DNA of 36,638 nt from DASWIG01 sp965371445 (GCA_965371445.1 CBDUYN010000100.1:1-36638); one strand, 5' to 3'. Numbered from the stretch's first letter, positions 22,001 through 28,877 are shown. Numbers and translations: made by a program. Notes: generated by a model from the letters alone, not told the origin.

Positions 22001-24748
22001 GGACACCCGGAACTTGCCGGCGGCGGGGCGCGCCGTCGCCCGCTCCGCGGTCACCGGACGCTCGACGTGGCGGCTCGTCCAATGGCCGCGGCTCTCGTCG
22101 AAGTACCAGCCCCACTCGGTCTCGACGCGGACCAGCTCGACCTCGACCTCGGCCACGTCGGTGACGAGACGTCCCTGCCAGTCGACGGTGACGCCGTCGA
22201 CGACGAGCTCGTCTCCGGCGCGCACCTTGGCGGCCCCGGAGGAGAGGCCGACGTAGAAGGCCGCCGGGTGGACGGGGACGTCGGCACGGCCGACCGTGGT
22301 GCGTCCGCTCCCGGCCTCGAAGACGGCGGCCCGGGCGACGAGGCGCGCCGGACCGGAAAAACCTCCCGCCGCGCTGCCGGGACAGGTGAGCCGCGTGCGT
22401 CCGTCGGCGTCGAGGACGCCGGAGGCCGTCCCCAGGGCGACGCCGCGGGACGGCGCGTCGTCGCCGCCCCACACGCCGTAATGAAAGTTGGCGTTTTCCG
22501 TGGGCTCGAACGTCGCCGGCTCCAGGTCGCAGCGCAGCTCGACGCGGTGCTCCGCCGGCACCCCGCCGAAGAGGTAGCGGGCCGCCACCTCGATCTGCTT
22601 CGTCTCCCCGAGGAGATAGGCCGGTCCGGAGGGCGCCGTCTCGACCTTCATGCGTTCGGGCACGAATTCCTCGACCTGGAAGCTGTGACCGCCGATGCGT
22701 ACGTCGGCGGCCTCCAGGTGGACCTCGTAGCGTCCGGTGGTGGCGAAGGCGGGGAATTCGTGGTCGAGGGTGACGTAGCCCGCCTCGTTGGTGGTGAGCG
22801 TGGCGCGGCGGAGGGTGATGCCGCGGGGATCGACGAGCTTCGCCTGCACCGGCATCCCGGCGGGGGGTGCCAGGTTGTCCTCGCCGCGGACGATCGCCGC
22901 GAGGTGCGCCGTCTCGCCCGGACGGTAGACGCCGCGCTCGCCGTAGAGGGCGGCGCGGTACTTGCGTCCGCCGCGGTAGGGCTCGCCGGCGATCCGTGTC
23001 TCCTGGACCTCGGCCTTGAGCTCGCTGAGCTTCAAGTAGGTCAGGTCGTCGTGGCGCTGGGCGACGAGCGCAAAGGGCGGGCTCGGGTCGGGGTCACGGG
23101 CGGCCTCGGGGACGAGCGTGCAGGCGCCCTGGCCGCCGGTGGTGCAGGTGGCGAGGGAAAAGCCGCTCTTGCGGATCAGGCGCATCTCGACTCCGCTCTG
23201 GGGTTTGAGGCTGTGCATGTCGAGGGCCCAGACGCGCAGGCTGCCGTCGCCGCTTCGCTTGGCGACCAGGTGGAGGTCGGTCAAGAGCACCCGCGCCGTG
23301 TCGTGTGCGGCTCCGGCACGCACGCCGAGCTCCAGGAGCCCGCGGGTCGACGCCGGGACGACCGAGCCCAGGTCGACGTAGGAGGTCGTCTCCACGTCGT
23401 CGGCTCCCCGCAGCGGCAGGGTGCGGCTCTCGATCAGGTTCGACGTCCGCTCGCCGGCGGCTTCGCTCTCGTCGTCGCTCATCCAGAAGACGAGGTTCTC
23501 GGGAGGCACGTGGCGGACGACGAGCCTCGCCTGCTCGACGTTCGTGTGACGCAGCGGCAGGAGCTGCCAGGCGCTACGCGGCAGGTAGCGGCCCTGGGAG
23601 ACGAAGGCGAGGCTCGGCCGCCGCGCCGGGACGTCGAAGCGGGTTTCGAAGGCGCTCGCAAGCTCGCCGCCGTCGATCGAGGTGAGGCCGCGGGCGATCG
23701 ACAGCTTGTAGCTGCCGCGCTTGAAGTCGCCGAAGATACGGAAGCCGCCGCGTCCGGGGGCGACGGAGAAGTCGACGGCGGGCTCGAAGCGGATCTTCTC
23801 GCGGGCGGCGTCCTCGTCGGGAATGCAGCGCTGGGAGAGCTGCCGGTAGTCGTTGCTCTCGTCGTCCCAGAAGCCCAGCCGGTTCTCGACGCTCTTGTCG
23901 TCGCAGAGGACCCGGAGGAAGAAACCCGAATCGGCTTCGAGACGCCGGAGGTCGACGATCAGGAGCGGCGGTTGCCGTCCGAAGTGGATCGAAGCGGTGG
24001 CACCGGCGGCGCGCAGGTCGCCATGGGTGGCGCTCGCGACGCCTTCGTCGAGGACGAGCTCGAGGCGGCCGCCGGGCAGAAGGCCCCGGCTTGGAATCGA
24101 CGCATGGACGACGTGGCGCTTCTCCGCGGCGGAGAAGGAGGCGCTTAGGACGCGGCTTCGCCCGTCGCTCGGATCGATCACCTGGAGCCGTGCCCGCCGG
24201 CGCACGGCCGCGGGGTCGACGGGACCGGAAAAGACGATCTCGACGACGATACGGTCATCTCCGGCATCGACGTCGGCGAGGCCGAAGCGCACGAAGGCGA
24301 AGTCGGGGACCTGGAGCTCGTAGCGCCACGCTCCGGCGTCGTCCGGCCGGACGACGCCGTCCTCGGTCTCGAGGCTCTGAAGCTCGAAGGTGTAGCGCGT
24401 CCCGGGCGCGAAGCCCGCGCTGGGCCGGAAGGCCAGGGTGGAGAGGTTTTGGACCCGCAGCGTCCCGCTCAAGGGCGGATCGACGGCGAGGACCGTCCCT
24501 GCCGGAGCGTTCTCGCCCCAGGAGCTGTAGGAGAAGACGTCGCTCGGCAGCTCGACGAGGACCTGCTCGGGCACGGTGCCGGTGGTGCCGTCGGCGCGGA
24601 AGGTGGGGGCGAGGTCGCTCGTGGCGGCAACGGTCCCGGCGCTGGGAACGGCGGCTGCCGGAGGGGCCGCGGCAGGCGGCTCGGCGCAGCCGGCGAGGCA
24701 GAGGAGGACGAGGACGATCGGGACGACGAGGCAGACGCGGCGCTTCAT
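19082..24748 (-). CDS. Bacterial alpha-2-macroglobulin family lipoprotein
   Basis: 1888 residues. A lipoprotein signal peptide ends in LAGC (Cys21), followed by an Ala/Pro-rich linker. The MG domains include ALYGERGVYRPGETAHLA, typical of the MG2/MG3 region. The thioester motif CIEQ is at 1392-1395 in YPYGCIEQTTS, so a reactive thioester that traps proteases covalently is likely. Such proteins guard the envelope from foreign proteases. It is longer than E. coli YfhM. The usual partner gene pbpC (penicillin-binding protein 1C) is not adjacent. AGGAGA lies 6 nt before the ATG at 24748, and the longer upstream frame is not needed. LolA at 31357 belongs to the pathway that sorts such lipoproteins. 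Confidence 0.93.
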   Translation of the reverse strand: MKRRVCLVVPIVLVLLCLAGCAEPPAAAPPAAAVPSAGTVAATSDLAPTFRADGTTGTVPEQVLVELPSDVFSYSSWGENAPAGTVLAVDPPLSGTLRVQNLSTLAFRPSAGFAPGTRYTFELQSLETEDGVVRPDDAGAWRYELQVPDFAFVRFGLADVDAGDDRIVVEIVFSGPVDPAAVRRRARLQVIDPSDGRSRVLSASFSAAEKRHVVHASIPSRGLLPGGRLELVLDEGVASATHGDLRAAGATASIHFGRQPPLLIVDLRRLEADSGFFLRVLCDDKSVENRLGFWDDESNDYRQLSQRCIPDEDAAREKIRFEPAVDFSVAPGRGGFRIFGDFKRGSYKLSIARGLTSIDGGELASAFETRFDVPARRPSLAFVSQGRYLPRSAWQLLPLRHTNVEQARLVVRHVPPENLVFWMSDDESEAAGERTSNLIESRTLPLRGADDVETTSYVDLGSVVPASTRGLLELGVRAGAAHDTARVLLTDLHLVAKRSGDGSLRVWALDMHSLKPQSGVEMRLIRKSGFSLATCTTGGQGACTLVPEAARDPDPSPPFALVAQRHDDLTYLKLSELKAEVQETRIAGEPYRGGRKYRAALYGERGVYRPGETAHLAAIVRGEDNLAPPAGMPVQAKLVDPRGITLRRATLTTNEAGYVTLDHEFPAFATTGRYEVHLEAADVRIGGHSFQVEEFVPERMKVETAPSGPAYLLGETKQIEVAARYLFGGVPAEHRVELRCDLEPATFEPTENANFHYGVWGGDDAPSRGVALGTASGVLDADGRTRLTCPGSAAGGFSGPARLVARAAVFEAGSGRTTVGRADVPVHPAAFYVGLSSGAAKVRAGDELVVDGVTVDWQGRLVTDVAEVEVELVRVETEWGWYFDESRGHWTSRHVERPVTAERATARPAAGKFRVSFKPSADAASFLVRARAGAARTDLELEGRGSWFYRAPEEGDRTPAPGRPNWIALDVPRKSGVGEKIEVSFEAPYPGRVLFTAETDEILGSEWKKVDSGRVSWSYKPHELVSNIYLTAFLVKDPHLDSEQAFLPERSFGVASVRLEPVELTHPLQLEAPEEVRSNSRLTVELDLGQIEGSTYATVAAVDEGILSLTNFQSPDPFPAIFTRRALGVETFETVGWTLLVPPAGPTSTAGGDAGGGLGRVQPVRPVALWAGLVEVPESGKVEVGFDVPRYRGALRVMAVSAGPKKMGHASTTVLVRDPLVVQATLPRFLTRGDDVRVPVFVTNVSGERRDVDVEIQVTAAPVPGFDVGGEASLPVEILGDRTTGFALADGGGDTAVFRLVARQPVGAARVKVVVRSGDVRVEEEADVPLLPAGPKTRRVERIELGEGETDLTPHLEGWVPLSERTTFWVTNQPYADALGHVDHLLRYPYGCIEQTTSTTRPLLYLAELLPTIAPDLVAGSTIETPTIEDLAQRGIARILSMQTPSGGFAYWPGGTESTYWGTAYATHLLLDARKERYSVAQESLDEALSWMERQVTHHYETGQHRNDWYSQDAEPYIHYVLALGGRARKARIERLVTELGGPPSRRPRSGRGQESLFMLQAALYVAGDQRYEANLKSPDVSPVADERSNGWSFYSDRRRRGFMLATFVDLFGNDPAGERLANLVAEGLRGRRSAWYTTQELVWGITGLGKYSPAGTSDYTPPVLRADGREVEPAPNPAGRSTSDRTWNVARASEYGEVTIDVSRKGEGKLYLVMTSQGVREAGEARFGGEGLMLTRRYRTASGEPVDFTTHRLGELVYVELTLTNTSPERIANVALVDRVPAAWEIENPRLGRGSTPSWVASDQLWEMDHLDLRDDRLEVFGHLDKGGSRVVVYAVRAVTAGRFTVPSVEAEAMYDPRIWARQRGREIFVNGPWLGEVASAKEGMAP

Positions 24749-24816
24749 GGCGGATCTCCTGTTGAGCATACTCATAGAGTAGACCAGATCGACTCTACGT
24801 CGAACGCTGGACTTAG

Positions 24817-24846
24817 TTGACTACATGAACTGACCATTTGTAGACT
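24817..24846 (+). promoter_or_regulatory. Leaderless promoter of the phd gene
   Basis: TTGACT (24817-24822), an 18-bp spacer and TAGACT (24841-24846). The ATG begins 6 nt after the -10 box, and there is no Shine-Dalgarno. The promoter region is shared divergently with the alpha-2-macroglobulin gene. Confidence 0.6.
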
Positions 24847-24852
24847 GCCGAC

Positions 24853-25092
24853 ATGGAAACGATCGCGATCTCGCAATTCAAAGCCACCTGTCTGAGCCTT
24901 CTTGAACGAGTCCGCAAGACGGGTCAACCCCTTCTGGTGACGAAGCGAGGAGCTCCGATCGCCCAGATCCTGCCGCCGCCCCCGCCGGAAGCTGCGAAGC
25001 AGAGTGCCTTCGGCTGTATGCGGGGGCGGTCCGAGCAACTGGGAGACATCGTTGAGCCGCTTTCGGCCGAGGACTGGGAAGTCCTTCAATGA
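24853..25092 (+). CDS. Phd/YefM-family antitoxin (orphan)
   Basis: 79 residues. METIAISQFKATCLSLLERV then TGQPLLVTKRGAPIAQILP is the standard Phd/YefM DNA-binding half, and the C-terminal FGCMRGRSEQLGDIVEPLSA resembles the part that wraps a PIN (VapC) toxin. The partner is missing. An ATGA overlap is kept at 25089, but the frame that starts there stops after 13 codons without PIN similarity. A broken PIN gene lies 0.9 kb away in opposite orientation beyond trmJ and may be the displaced partner (inference). Confidence 0.88.
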   Translation: METIAISQFKATCLSLLERVRKTGQPLLVTKRGAPIAQILPPPPPEAAKQSAFGCMRGRSEQLGDIVEPLSAEDWEVLQ

Positions 25093-25157
25093 AACGCGGC
25101 TTGCGGAGGCGTCCTGGCTTCCGACCTTGACGGGTGCCTGACGGTCGCAGGCGAACG

Positions 25158-25925
25158 ATGGCAGGTACCGACCGCGCCCGGCGCCAGAAGCCCGCCGAAG
25201 GACCCGCGATCGTCCTCGTCGGCCCCCAGCTCGGCGAGAACATCGGCGGCGTGGCGCGGGCGATGATGAACTGCGCCCTCGGCGACCTCCGGCTCGTCCA
25301 CCCGCGCGACGGCTGGCCCAACCCCAAGGCCGCCCCGATGGCTTCCGGAGCCGACGCCGTCCTCGACGCGGCCCGCGTCTTCGACTCCGTCGAGGACGCG
25401 GTCGGCGACCTCCATTACGTCCTCGCGACGACCGCACGGCAACGCGACATGGCCAAGCACGAGCTGACCCCCGCCGGAGCGGCAAGCGAGATCCGCCGGC
25501 GTGAAGCGGCGGGGGAGCGTTGCGGGATCCTCTTCGGACCCGAACGGATCGGGCTGACGAACGACGAGGTCGTCCTCGCCGACGCCGTCCTCCACGTGCC
25601 CTTGAACCCGGCCTTCGCGTCGCTCAACCTGGCTCAGGCCGTCTTGCTCGTCGCCTACCAGTGCTTCCAGGAGGGCGACGACACCCCGCCCCGGCAGCTC
25701 GAGACCGGGGACGAGCCGGCGACCCGGGAAGAGCTCCTGAACTTCTTCGCCCACCTGGAAGAAGCGCTCGACGCCGTCGGCTTTTTCAGGACCGAGGCCC
25801 TGCGTGCGACCCAGGTCCAGAACCTCCGCAACGTCTTCCACCGCGCCGAGCTGACGAACCGGGAGATCCGCTCGCTCCACGGCGTCGTCACGCGGCTCGT
25901 CGGACGGCACCGGCGCGAGCTCTAG
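25158..25925 (+). CDS. trmJ: TrmJ-like tRNA 2'-O-methyltransferase
   Basis: 255 residues of the SPOUT (trefoil-knot) class, which uses S-adenosylmethionine. Motifs: VLVGPQLGENIGGVARAM at the N-terminus, and the knot motifs ILFGPERIGLTNDE and LNPAFASLNLAQAV. TrmJ methylates the ribose at position 32 in the anticodon loop of several tRNAs. A C-terminal helical extension (FFAHLEEALDAVGFF...) is as in the family. The ATG at 25158 is chosen; an in-frame GTG at 25134 is possible. Neither has a strong ribosome binding site. Confidence 0.88.
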   Translation: MAGTDRARRQKPAEGPAIVLVGPQLGENIGGVARAMMNCALGDLRLVHPRDGWPNPKAAPMASGADAVLDAARVFDSVEDAVGDLHYVLATTARQRDMAKHELTPAGAASEIRRREAAGERCGILFGPERIGLTNDEVVLADAVLHVPLNPAFASLNLAQAVLLVAYQCFQEGDDTPPRQLETGDEPATREELLNFFAHLEEALDAVGFFRTEALRATQVQNLRNVFHRAELTNREIRSLHGVVTRLVGRHRREL

Positions 25926-25951
25926 GCCTGAGCCCTGTCTTCGTCGGGACG

Positions 25952-26134
25952 TCAGGCGACGCCCCAGTAGCGTTCAACTCCGTAGGCGTCGAAGGCCTGG
26001 TCTCGACTAAGAACAGGCACCTTCTCCTGCTCGCTCTGTGCGATGATCAGTCGATCGAAAGGATCTCGGTGGGATTCGATCAACTGCCGCGCATAGGTTC
26101 CCATCCTCGGGTCGCCATTGATGAACCAGAGGAA
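25952..26134 (-). pseudogene. Internally deleted PIN-domain (VapC-like) toxin
   Basis: A 60-codon stretch starts FLWFINGDPRMGTYARQLIE, which matches the first helices of PIN toxins just after the DTH motif. It then jumps directly to HRDPFDRLIIAQ and VPVLSRDQAFDAYGV, the PIN C-terminus. The first catalytic Asp (DTH) and the whole middle, about 60-65 residues, are missing, although the reading frame is kept across the deletion. The remaining protein cannot form the acidic active site. It lies between trmJ and the att-like repeat. Confidence 0.75.
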
Positions 26135-26218
26135 TTTCCCACGCTCGTCAGAAGGCGGCGGTCCGGTCGTCCGGGCCTTTCGGAGCTGACGTCCTTGAGA
26201 GAAGGGGAGCTTGGAGAG

Positions 26219-26263
26219 TGGTGCCCAGGGGCGGAATTGAACCACCGACACCCTGATTTTCAG
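26219..26263 (-). repeat. 45-bp copy of the tRNA-Phe 3' half (att-like site)
   Basis: This is identical over 45 bp to 28704-28748. It covers tRNA-Phe from the anticodon loop (CTGAAAATCAGG in minus sense) through the T arm to the encoded CCA. The match stops at the CCA end on one side and in the anticodon arm on the other. This is what remains when a tyrosine-recombinase element integrates at a tRNA anticodon-loop attachment site. Confidence 0.93.
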
Positions 26264-26276
26264 GCATGATCCTCGG

Positions 26277-26624
26277 CTACGGCCCTATGCTGTGGTGTAC
26301 TCTGGCGTACGGCGGGCGCGTCCGGAGGGCTTCCATGCGCCGGGAAAGCTCCGCGAGAGCTTCCCGGACTGGCCGCCGCTTCTCATCGTCCTCGGGAATC
26401 GCTTGTCCTACAGCCGCGCCGATCATGCCGACGTAATCAAGGCAGACGTCAAGCTGTGCTTCGAAGCTCTCCGGGCCTTCCTTCCTCGCGCCGGAAAGCT
26501 CCAGAAAAGCCCAGGACGGCCGCTCGTGGTCGACGGCACAGGAGCGCAGCTCCCCGGCGTCGTCCTCCGTCACCAGCACGGCGAAGCGAAAGCCCGGATT
26601 GGGGATACGTCCGGCCGTTTTCAT
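26277..26624 (-). CDS. Island protein of unknown function (115 aa)
   Basis: 115 residues without a recognised family. The N-terminal half is strand-rich (FRFAVLVTEDDAGELRSCAV); the C-terminal half is helical and charged. Its ATG overlaps the stop of the upstream 179-residue gene (ATGA at 26621-26624), so translation is coupled. It ends 14 bp before the att-like repeat, so no island gene lies beyond it. No signal peptide or membrane segment. Confidence 0.75.
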   Translation of the reverse strand: MKTAGRIPNPGFRFAVLVTEDDAGELRSCAVDHERPSWAFLELSGARKEGPESFEAQLDVCLDYVGMIGAAVGQAIPEDDEKRRPVREALAELSRRMEALRTRPPYARVHHSIGP

Positions 26625-27160
26625 GCGTCCACCTCCGGCCGGAGCGCGGCCACCCGCTGCGCAAGCTCATCTATGGCGTCTCGAAGCGGCTTCATGCTCT
26701 CGCCGCTGAATCCGAGGTCTACGCCGTGCGTTGCCGCTTCGGTAAGCAAGCCGGAGACGCTTTGAGCCCACCGCGAGAGGGCCACTAGGCCGTCGAGGAA
26801 GCCCTCCCGAAGATCCTCAGGCGTTACCGGCACGGCTTCTCGTTCTGCCACCGCCCGGGCGATGAACCGGTCGACGCCTTCGTCTTCGAGTACGGCCCGA
26901 AGGCGGATCGCCCTGGACAGGATGACGCGGTCGTCCTCCGTCAGCTCCGCCCCGGGCTTCTCCGCCAAGGCGTCAGCTCCGCCGAGGATTGCGCCGACGT
27001 CGGCCAGCAATAGGGCTCGGCCGTCGTCATAGTCTGACAAGCCGAGGACGTAGCAGAGCTTGCGCATCCCTTCGCCGTTCCCAAGGATGGCCGCCGCTTT
27101 TCCCGCCGCGCCGTCTGGCACCTTCTTCGGCCGGGGTTGGCGTCGCTTCCCGGCCTTCAT
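26621..27160 (-). CDS. Island protein of unknown function (179 aa)
   Basis: 179 residues, predicted almost fully helical, with a strongly basic start (MKAGKRRQPRPKKVPDG) that could contact nucleic acid. The middle has ELTEDDRVILSRAIRLRAVL; the end is amphipathic (LRDAIDELAQRVAALRPE). No family is recognised. Its start overlaps the stop of the 27-codon gene (ATGA at 27157-27160) and its stop overlaps the next start, so the three genes form one tightly coupled unit. Confidence 0.75.
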   Translation of the reverse strand: MKAGKRRQPRPKKVPDGAAGKAAAILGNGEGMRKLCYVLGLSDYDDGRALLLADVGAILGGADALAEKPGAELTEDDRVILSRAIRLRAVLEDEGVDRFIARAVAEREAVPVTPEDLREGFLDGLVALSRWAQSVSGLLTEAATHGVDLGFSGESMKPLRDAIDELAQRVAALRPEVDA

Positions 27161-27240
27161 TCCTTGCCCTCCCGAGCTTGCTTGACGGCAAGCCAGAGAG
27201 CCCGCAGCTCAGTCCTGTGGTCGGTCTTCTTCCCGGACAC
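27157..27240 (-). CDS. 27-residue leader-like small protein
   Basis: A short gene with a GTG start at 27240. AGGAGG in minus sense lies 6 nt before it, and the stop overlaps the next start as ATGA. The product begins MSGKKTDHRTELRALWLAVK and is basic and helical. The good ribosome binding site, the overlap and the promoter at 27260-27289 support real translation. It may serve to couple translation of the downstream genes, or be a small DNA- or RNA-binding protein. Confidence 0.6.
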   Translation of the reverse strand: MSGKKTDHRTELRALWLAVKQAREGKE

Positions 27241-27259
27241 GTTCAACCTCCTGGAGCTG

Positions 27260-27289
27260 ACGCTACGGCGCCCCACAGGAGCGCGGCAA
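27260..27289 (-). promoter_or_regulatory. Promoter of the island minus-strand operon
   Basis: TTGCCG (27289-27284), an 18-bp spacer and TAGCGT (27265-27260) in minus sense. Transcription would start about 13 nt before the GTG at 27240 and include the AGGAGG site. The same TAGCGT hexamer precedes the SDR gene. Confidence 0.45.
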
Positions 27290-27329
27290 GGTTTCCGCCA
27301 GGAGAAAAGAGCTTTCCGACTGAGAGAAC

Positions 27330-27533
27330 GCCTTCCACGGCCGGAAGGCTCCCTACCGAACGGGCGGTAGAGTGACCTCCGGCACCCTCCGGCCGGGCAA
27401 TCCCGCCCCGCCCGGTAGGGGGCTCGGAGGACGGCACCATGGGAGCCAAGACGGATCTACACGCCGGAAAAAGCCCCTTGATCGACAGCCTTGGACAGTC
27501 CTAGGAATGGGACGGGGAGTCCCCGGGCTCCCC
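27330..27533. repeat. Hairpin cluster in the island's divergent intergenic region
   Basis: GCCTTCC-acggcc-GGAAGGC (27330-27349), CTACCG-aacggg-CGGTAG (27353-27370) and GGGGAG...CTCCCC (27514-27533) are perfect stems. The 313-bp gap between the divergent island genes (27241-27553) holds no gene. A control region, an origin or a packaging/transfer site are possible readings; none is proven. Confidence 0.5.
27489..27505. promoter_or_regulatory. Operator-like inverted repeat upstream of the island TPR gene
   Basis: CCTTGGAC-A-GTCCTAGG is an 8-bp inverted repeat with one mismatch, about 50 bp before the ATG at 27554. TACCGT at 27541-27546 lies 7 nt before that ATG and could be a leaderless -10 box. 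Confidence 0.35.
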
Positions 27534-27553
27534 GTTGTGATACCGTCCACGGC

Positions 27554-28585
27554 ATGAGAGAGAAAGAGACGAAGCTTTCGGACGCCGTAAAGCTCTTGGA
27601 GGACGGGGAAAAGCTCGGGACCACGGATCCGGCCGCCGCCCTTCCTGTGCTCCGGGAAGCTCTCGAAGCTTGCCGCCGGACGGGCTTCCTATGCCTGGAG
27701 GCTCGGGCCGTCGCCGGTATCGGGTGGGTCCTGGCGCTACTCGGGAGACTGGACGACTCCGAGGACGCTTTCCGGGAGGCGTACCGGTCGGAATGTCCGT
27801 CTTGTCGGCCGTTCGTGGACCGACGCTATGCCCGTCTCCTGGACTACCAGGACCGTATGGAGGAAGCCCTGAGCTACGCCACCCGGGCGGCTGAAACCGC
27901 CACTGGATCGGAGAGGGGCTTCGCCTTGGATACCCTTGGAATCGTCCGCTACCACGCCGGAGACATCTCCGGTGCCGCGGAATCTTGGACGGAGGCCCTT
28001 GCCGTGATTTCCCCCGACTCCGCCCTCTTCCCGAGAGTCCGGGCCAACCTGGCATACGCCCTGAAAGACGGCGACCTTGAAGACGCCAAACGGGCCGCGC
28101 GCATCCTTCGCGGACTTCCCGAACGGTTCAAGGGCCTGAAGTATCTGACCGTCGAACGGGGCAAGACCGCATGGTCGCTCGGTGAGACGTTGGCCCGTAT
28201 CGTACAGCTCTCCCCGGACCTTGAAGGATGGGAGAGGAAGTCCATGCTTCTCGAAGCTCGGGCGAACGTCAAGACGGGAGCCAACGTCCTCGGAAGGCTC
28301 GGGCTCTCCCTGGACCTTGCTACGGCACGGGTCGACCTTGCCAGAATCGAGGCGCAGCTTGACCCGCTAGACGTCCTCGACACGTTGGAGGGGATCCCCG
28401 CGAAGGGCGAGCAAGAGGGGAAGACTTTCGACGTCTCTACGGCCTTGCAAGCGGCCAAGGATGCGGCGGCCGTCGTCTTCACACCCGAGCGCAAGGCGAA
28501 GCTCTGCGAAGCTCTCGGAGCGCTCCGAGCGGCCACCGTGGACGCCGGCGCAGCTCCCCCGGTCATGGTCTACGCCGCGCCGTAG
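27554..28585 (+). CDS. Island TPR-repeat protein
   Basis: 343 residues, no signal peptide. Residues about 20-200 form TPR-like helical pairs: AAALPVLREALEACRRTG, LEARAVAGIGWVLALLGRLD, RGFALDTLGIVRYHAGDISG and FPRVRANLAYALKDGDLEDA. The C-terminal part is helical with NVLGRLGLSLDLATARVDLA, which resembles the far end of TPR sensor proteins. TPR proteins of this size often sense phage or peptide signals or scaffold regulators; that is inference. The ATG at 27554 is chosen over an upstream in-frame extension that lies in the operator-like DNA. The start has no clear Shine-Dalgarno. It is divergent from the three-gene operon. Confidence 0.8.
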   Translation: MREKETKLSDAVKLLEDGEKLGTTDPAAALPVLREALEACRRTGFLCLEARAVAGIGWVLALLGRLDDSEDAFREAYRSECPSCRPFVDRRYARLLDYQDRMEEALSYATRAAETATGSERGFALDTLGIVRYHAGDISGAAESWTEALAVISPDSALFPRVRANLAYALKDGDLEDAKRAARILRGLPERFKGLKYLTVERGKTAWSLGETLARIVQLSPDLEGWERKSMLLEARANVKTGANVLGRLGLSLDLATARVDLARIEAQLDPLDVLDTLEGIPAKGEQEGKTFDVSTALQAAKDAAAVVFTPERKAKLCEALGALRAATVDAGAAPPVMVYAAP

Positions 28586-28703
28586 AACCTCAGAACCCCG
28601 AGAGCACCGTGTACTCGATACCGCTATTCCCGGCCGACTCTGCGTTCCGCGGCACGTTGAGCAAGCCGGGCCGTAAGTCCCTTGATATGAGCGATTTAGA
28701 GGA

Positions 28704-28779
28704 TGGTGCCCAGGGGCGGAATTGAACCACCGACACCCTGATTTTCAGTCAGGTGCTCTACCGACTGAGCTACCTGGGC
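28704..28779 (-). tRNA. tRNA-Phe (GAA)
   Basis: 76 nt with the CCA encoded. Acceptor GCCCAGG pairs with CCTGGGC. The D arm is GCTCAGTCGGTAGAGC, the anticodon arm CCTGA-CTGAAAA-TCAGG has anticodon GAA, and the T arm is GGTGG-TTCAATT-CCGCC. The 3' 45 nt are duplicated at 26219-26263, so the tRNA was used as an integration site and rebuilt intact. Confidence 0.96.
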
Positions 28780-28790
28780 ACCGCGGGGGA

Positions 28791-28819
28791 TTTCTACCAA
28801 GGGGCGCAGGGCAAGTCAA
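28791..28819 (-). promoter_or_regulatory. Promoter of tRNA-Phe
   Basis: TTGACT (28819-28814), a 17-bp spacer and TAGAAA (28796-28791) in minus sense, ending 11 nt before the mature tRNA 5' end. Confidence 0.65.
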
Positions 28820-28877
28820 GACGATTCCAGCGTCCGCGAGAGAGGTAGGGGGGGACCTCTTCAGGAGCTGGACGGTC

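Larger units (their letters stand above)
26219..28748. mobile_element. Small tRNA-Phe-bounded genomic island without an integrase
   Basis: Two identical 45-bp repeats, one forming the 3' half of an intact tRNA-Phe gene, bracket 2440 bp (26264-28703). Inside are three overlapping minus-strand genes, one divergent plus-strand TPR gene and a hairpin-rich intergenic region. Codon use (more AGA, CGG and GGG) looks different from the surrounding GGC/CGC-rich genes. No recombinase, transposase or replication gene is seen. The element is therefore non-autonomous, mobilised in trans, or the stub of a larger island. Confidence 0.8.

Noticed and set aside
21122..24148. Long plus-strand frame of over 1000 codons opposite the alpha-2-macroglobulin gene
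   Set aside because: It is a shadow caused by the high GC content of the real gene. It lacks motifs and is rich in Arg, Gly and Asp strings.
25089..25130. 13-codon frame that overlaps the phd stop as ATGA
   Set aside because: The position is right for a toxin start, but MKRGLRRRPGFRP has no PIN or Doc similarity and no ribosome binding site. I keep it only as a possible trace of the lost toxin.
26219..26263. A second functional tRNA gene
   Set aside because: Only the 3' half is present; the acceptor 5' strand, D arm and half of the anticodon arm are missing.
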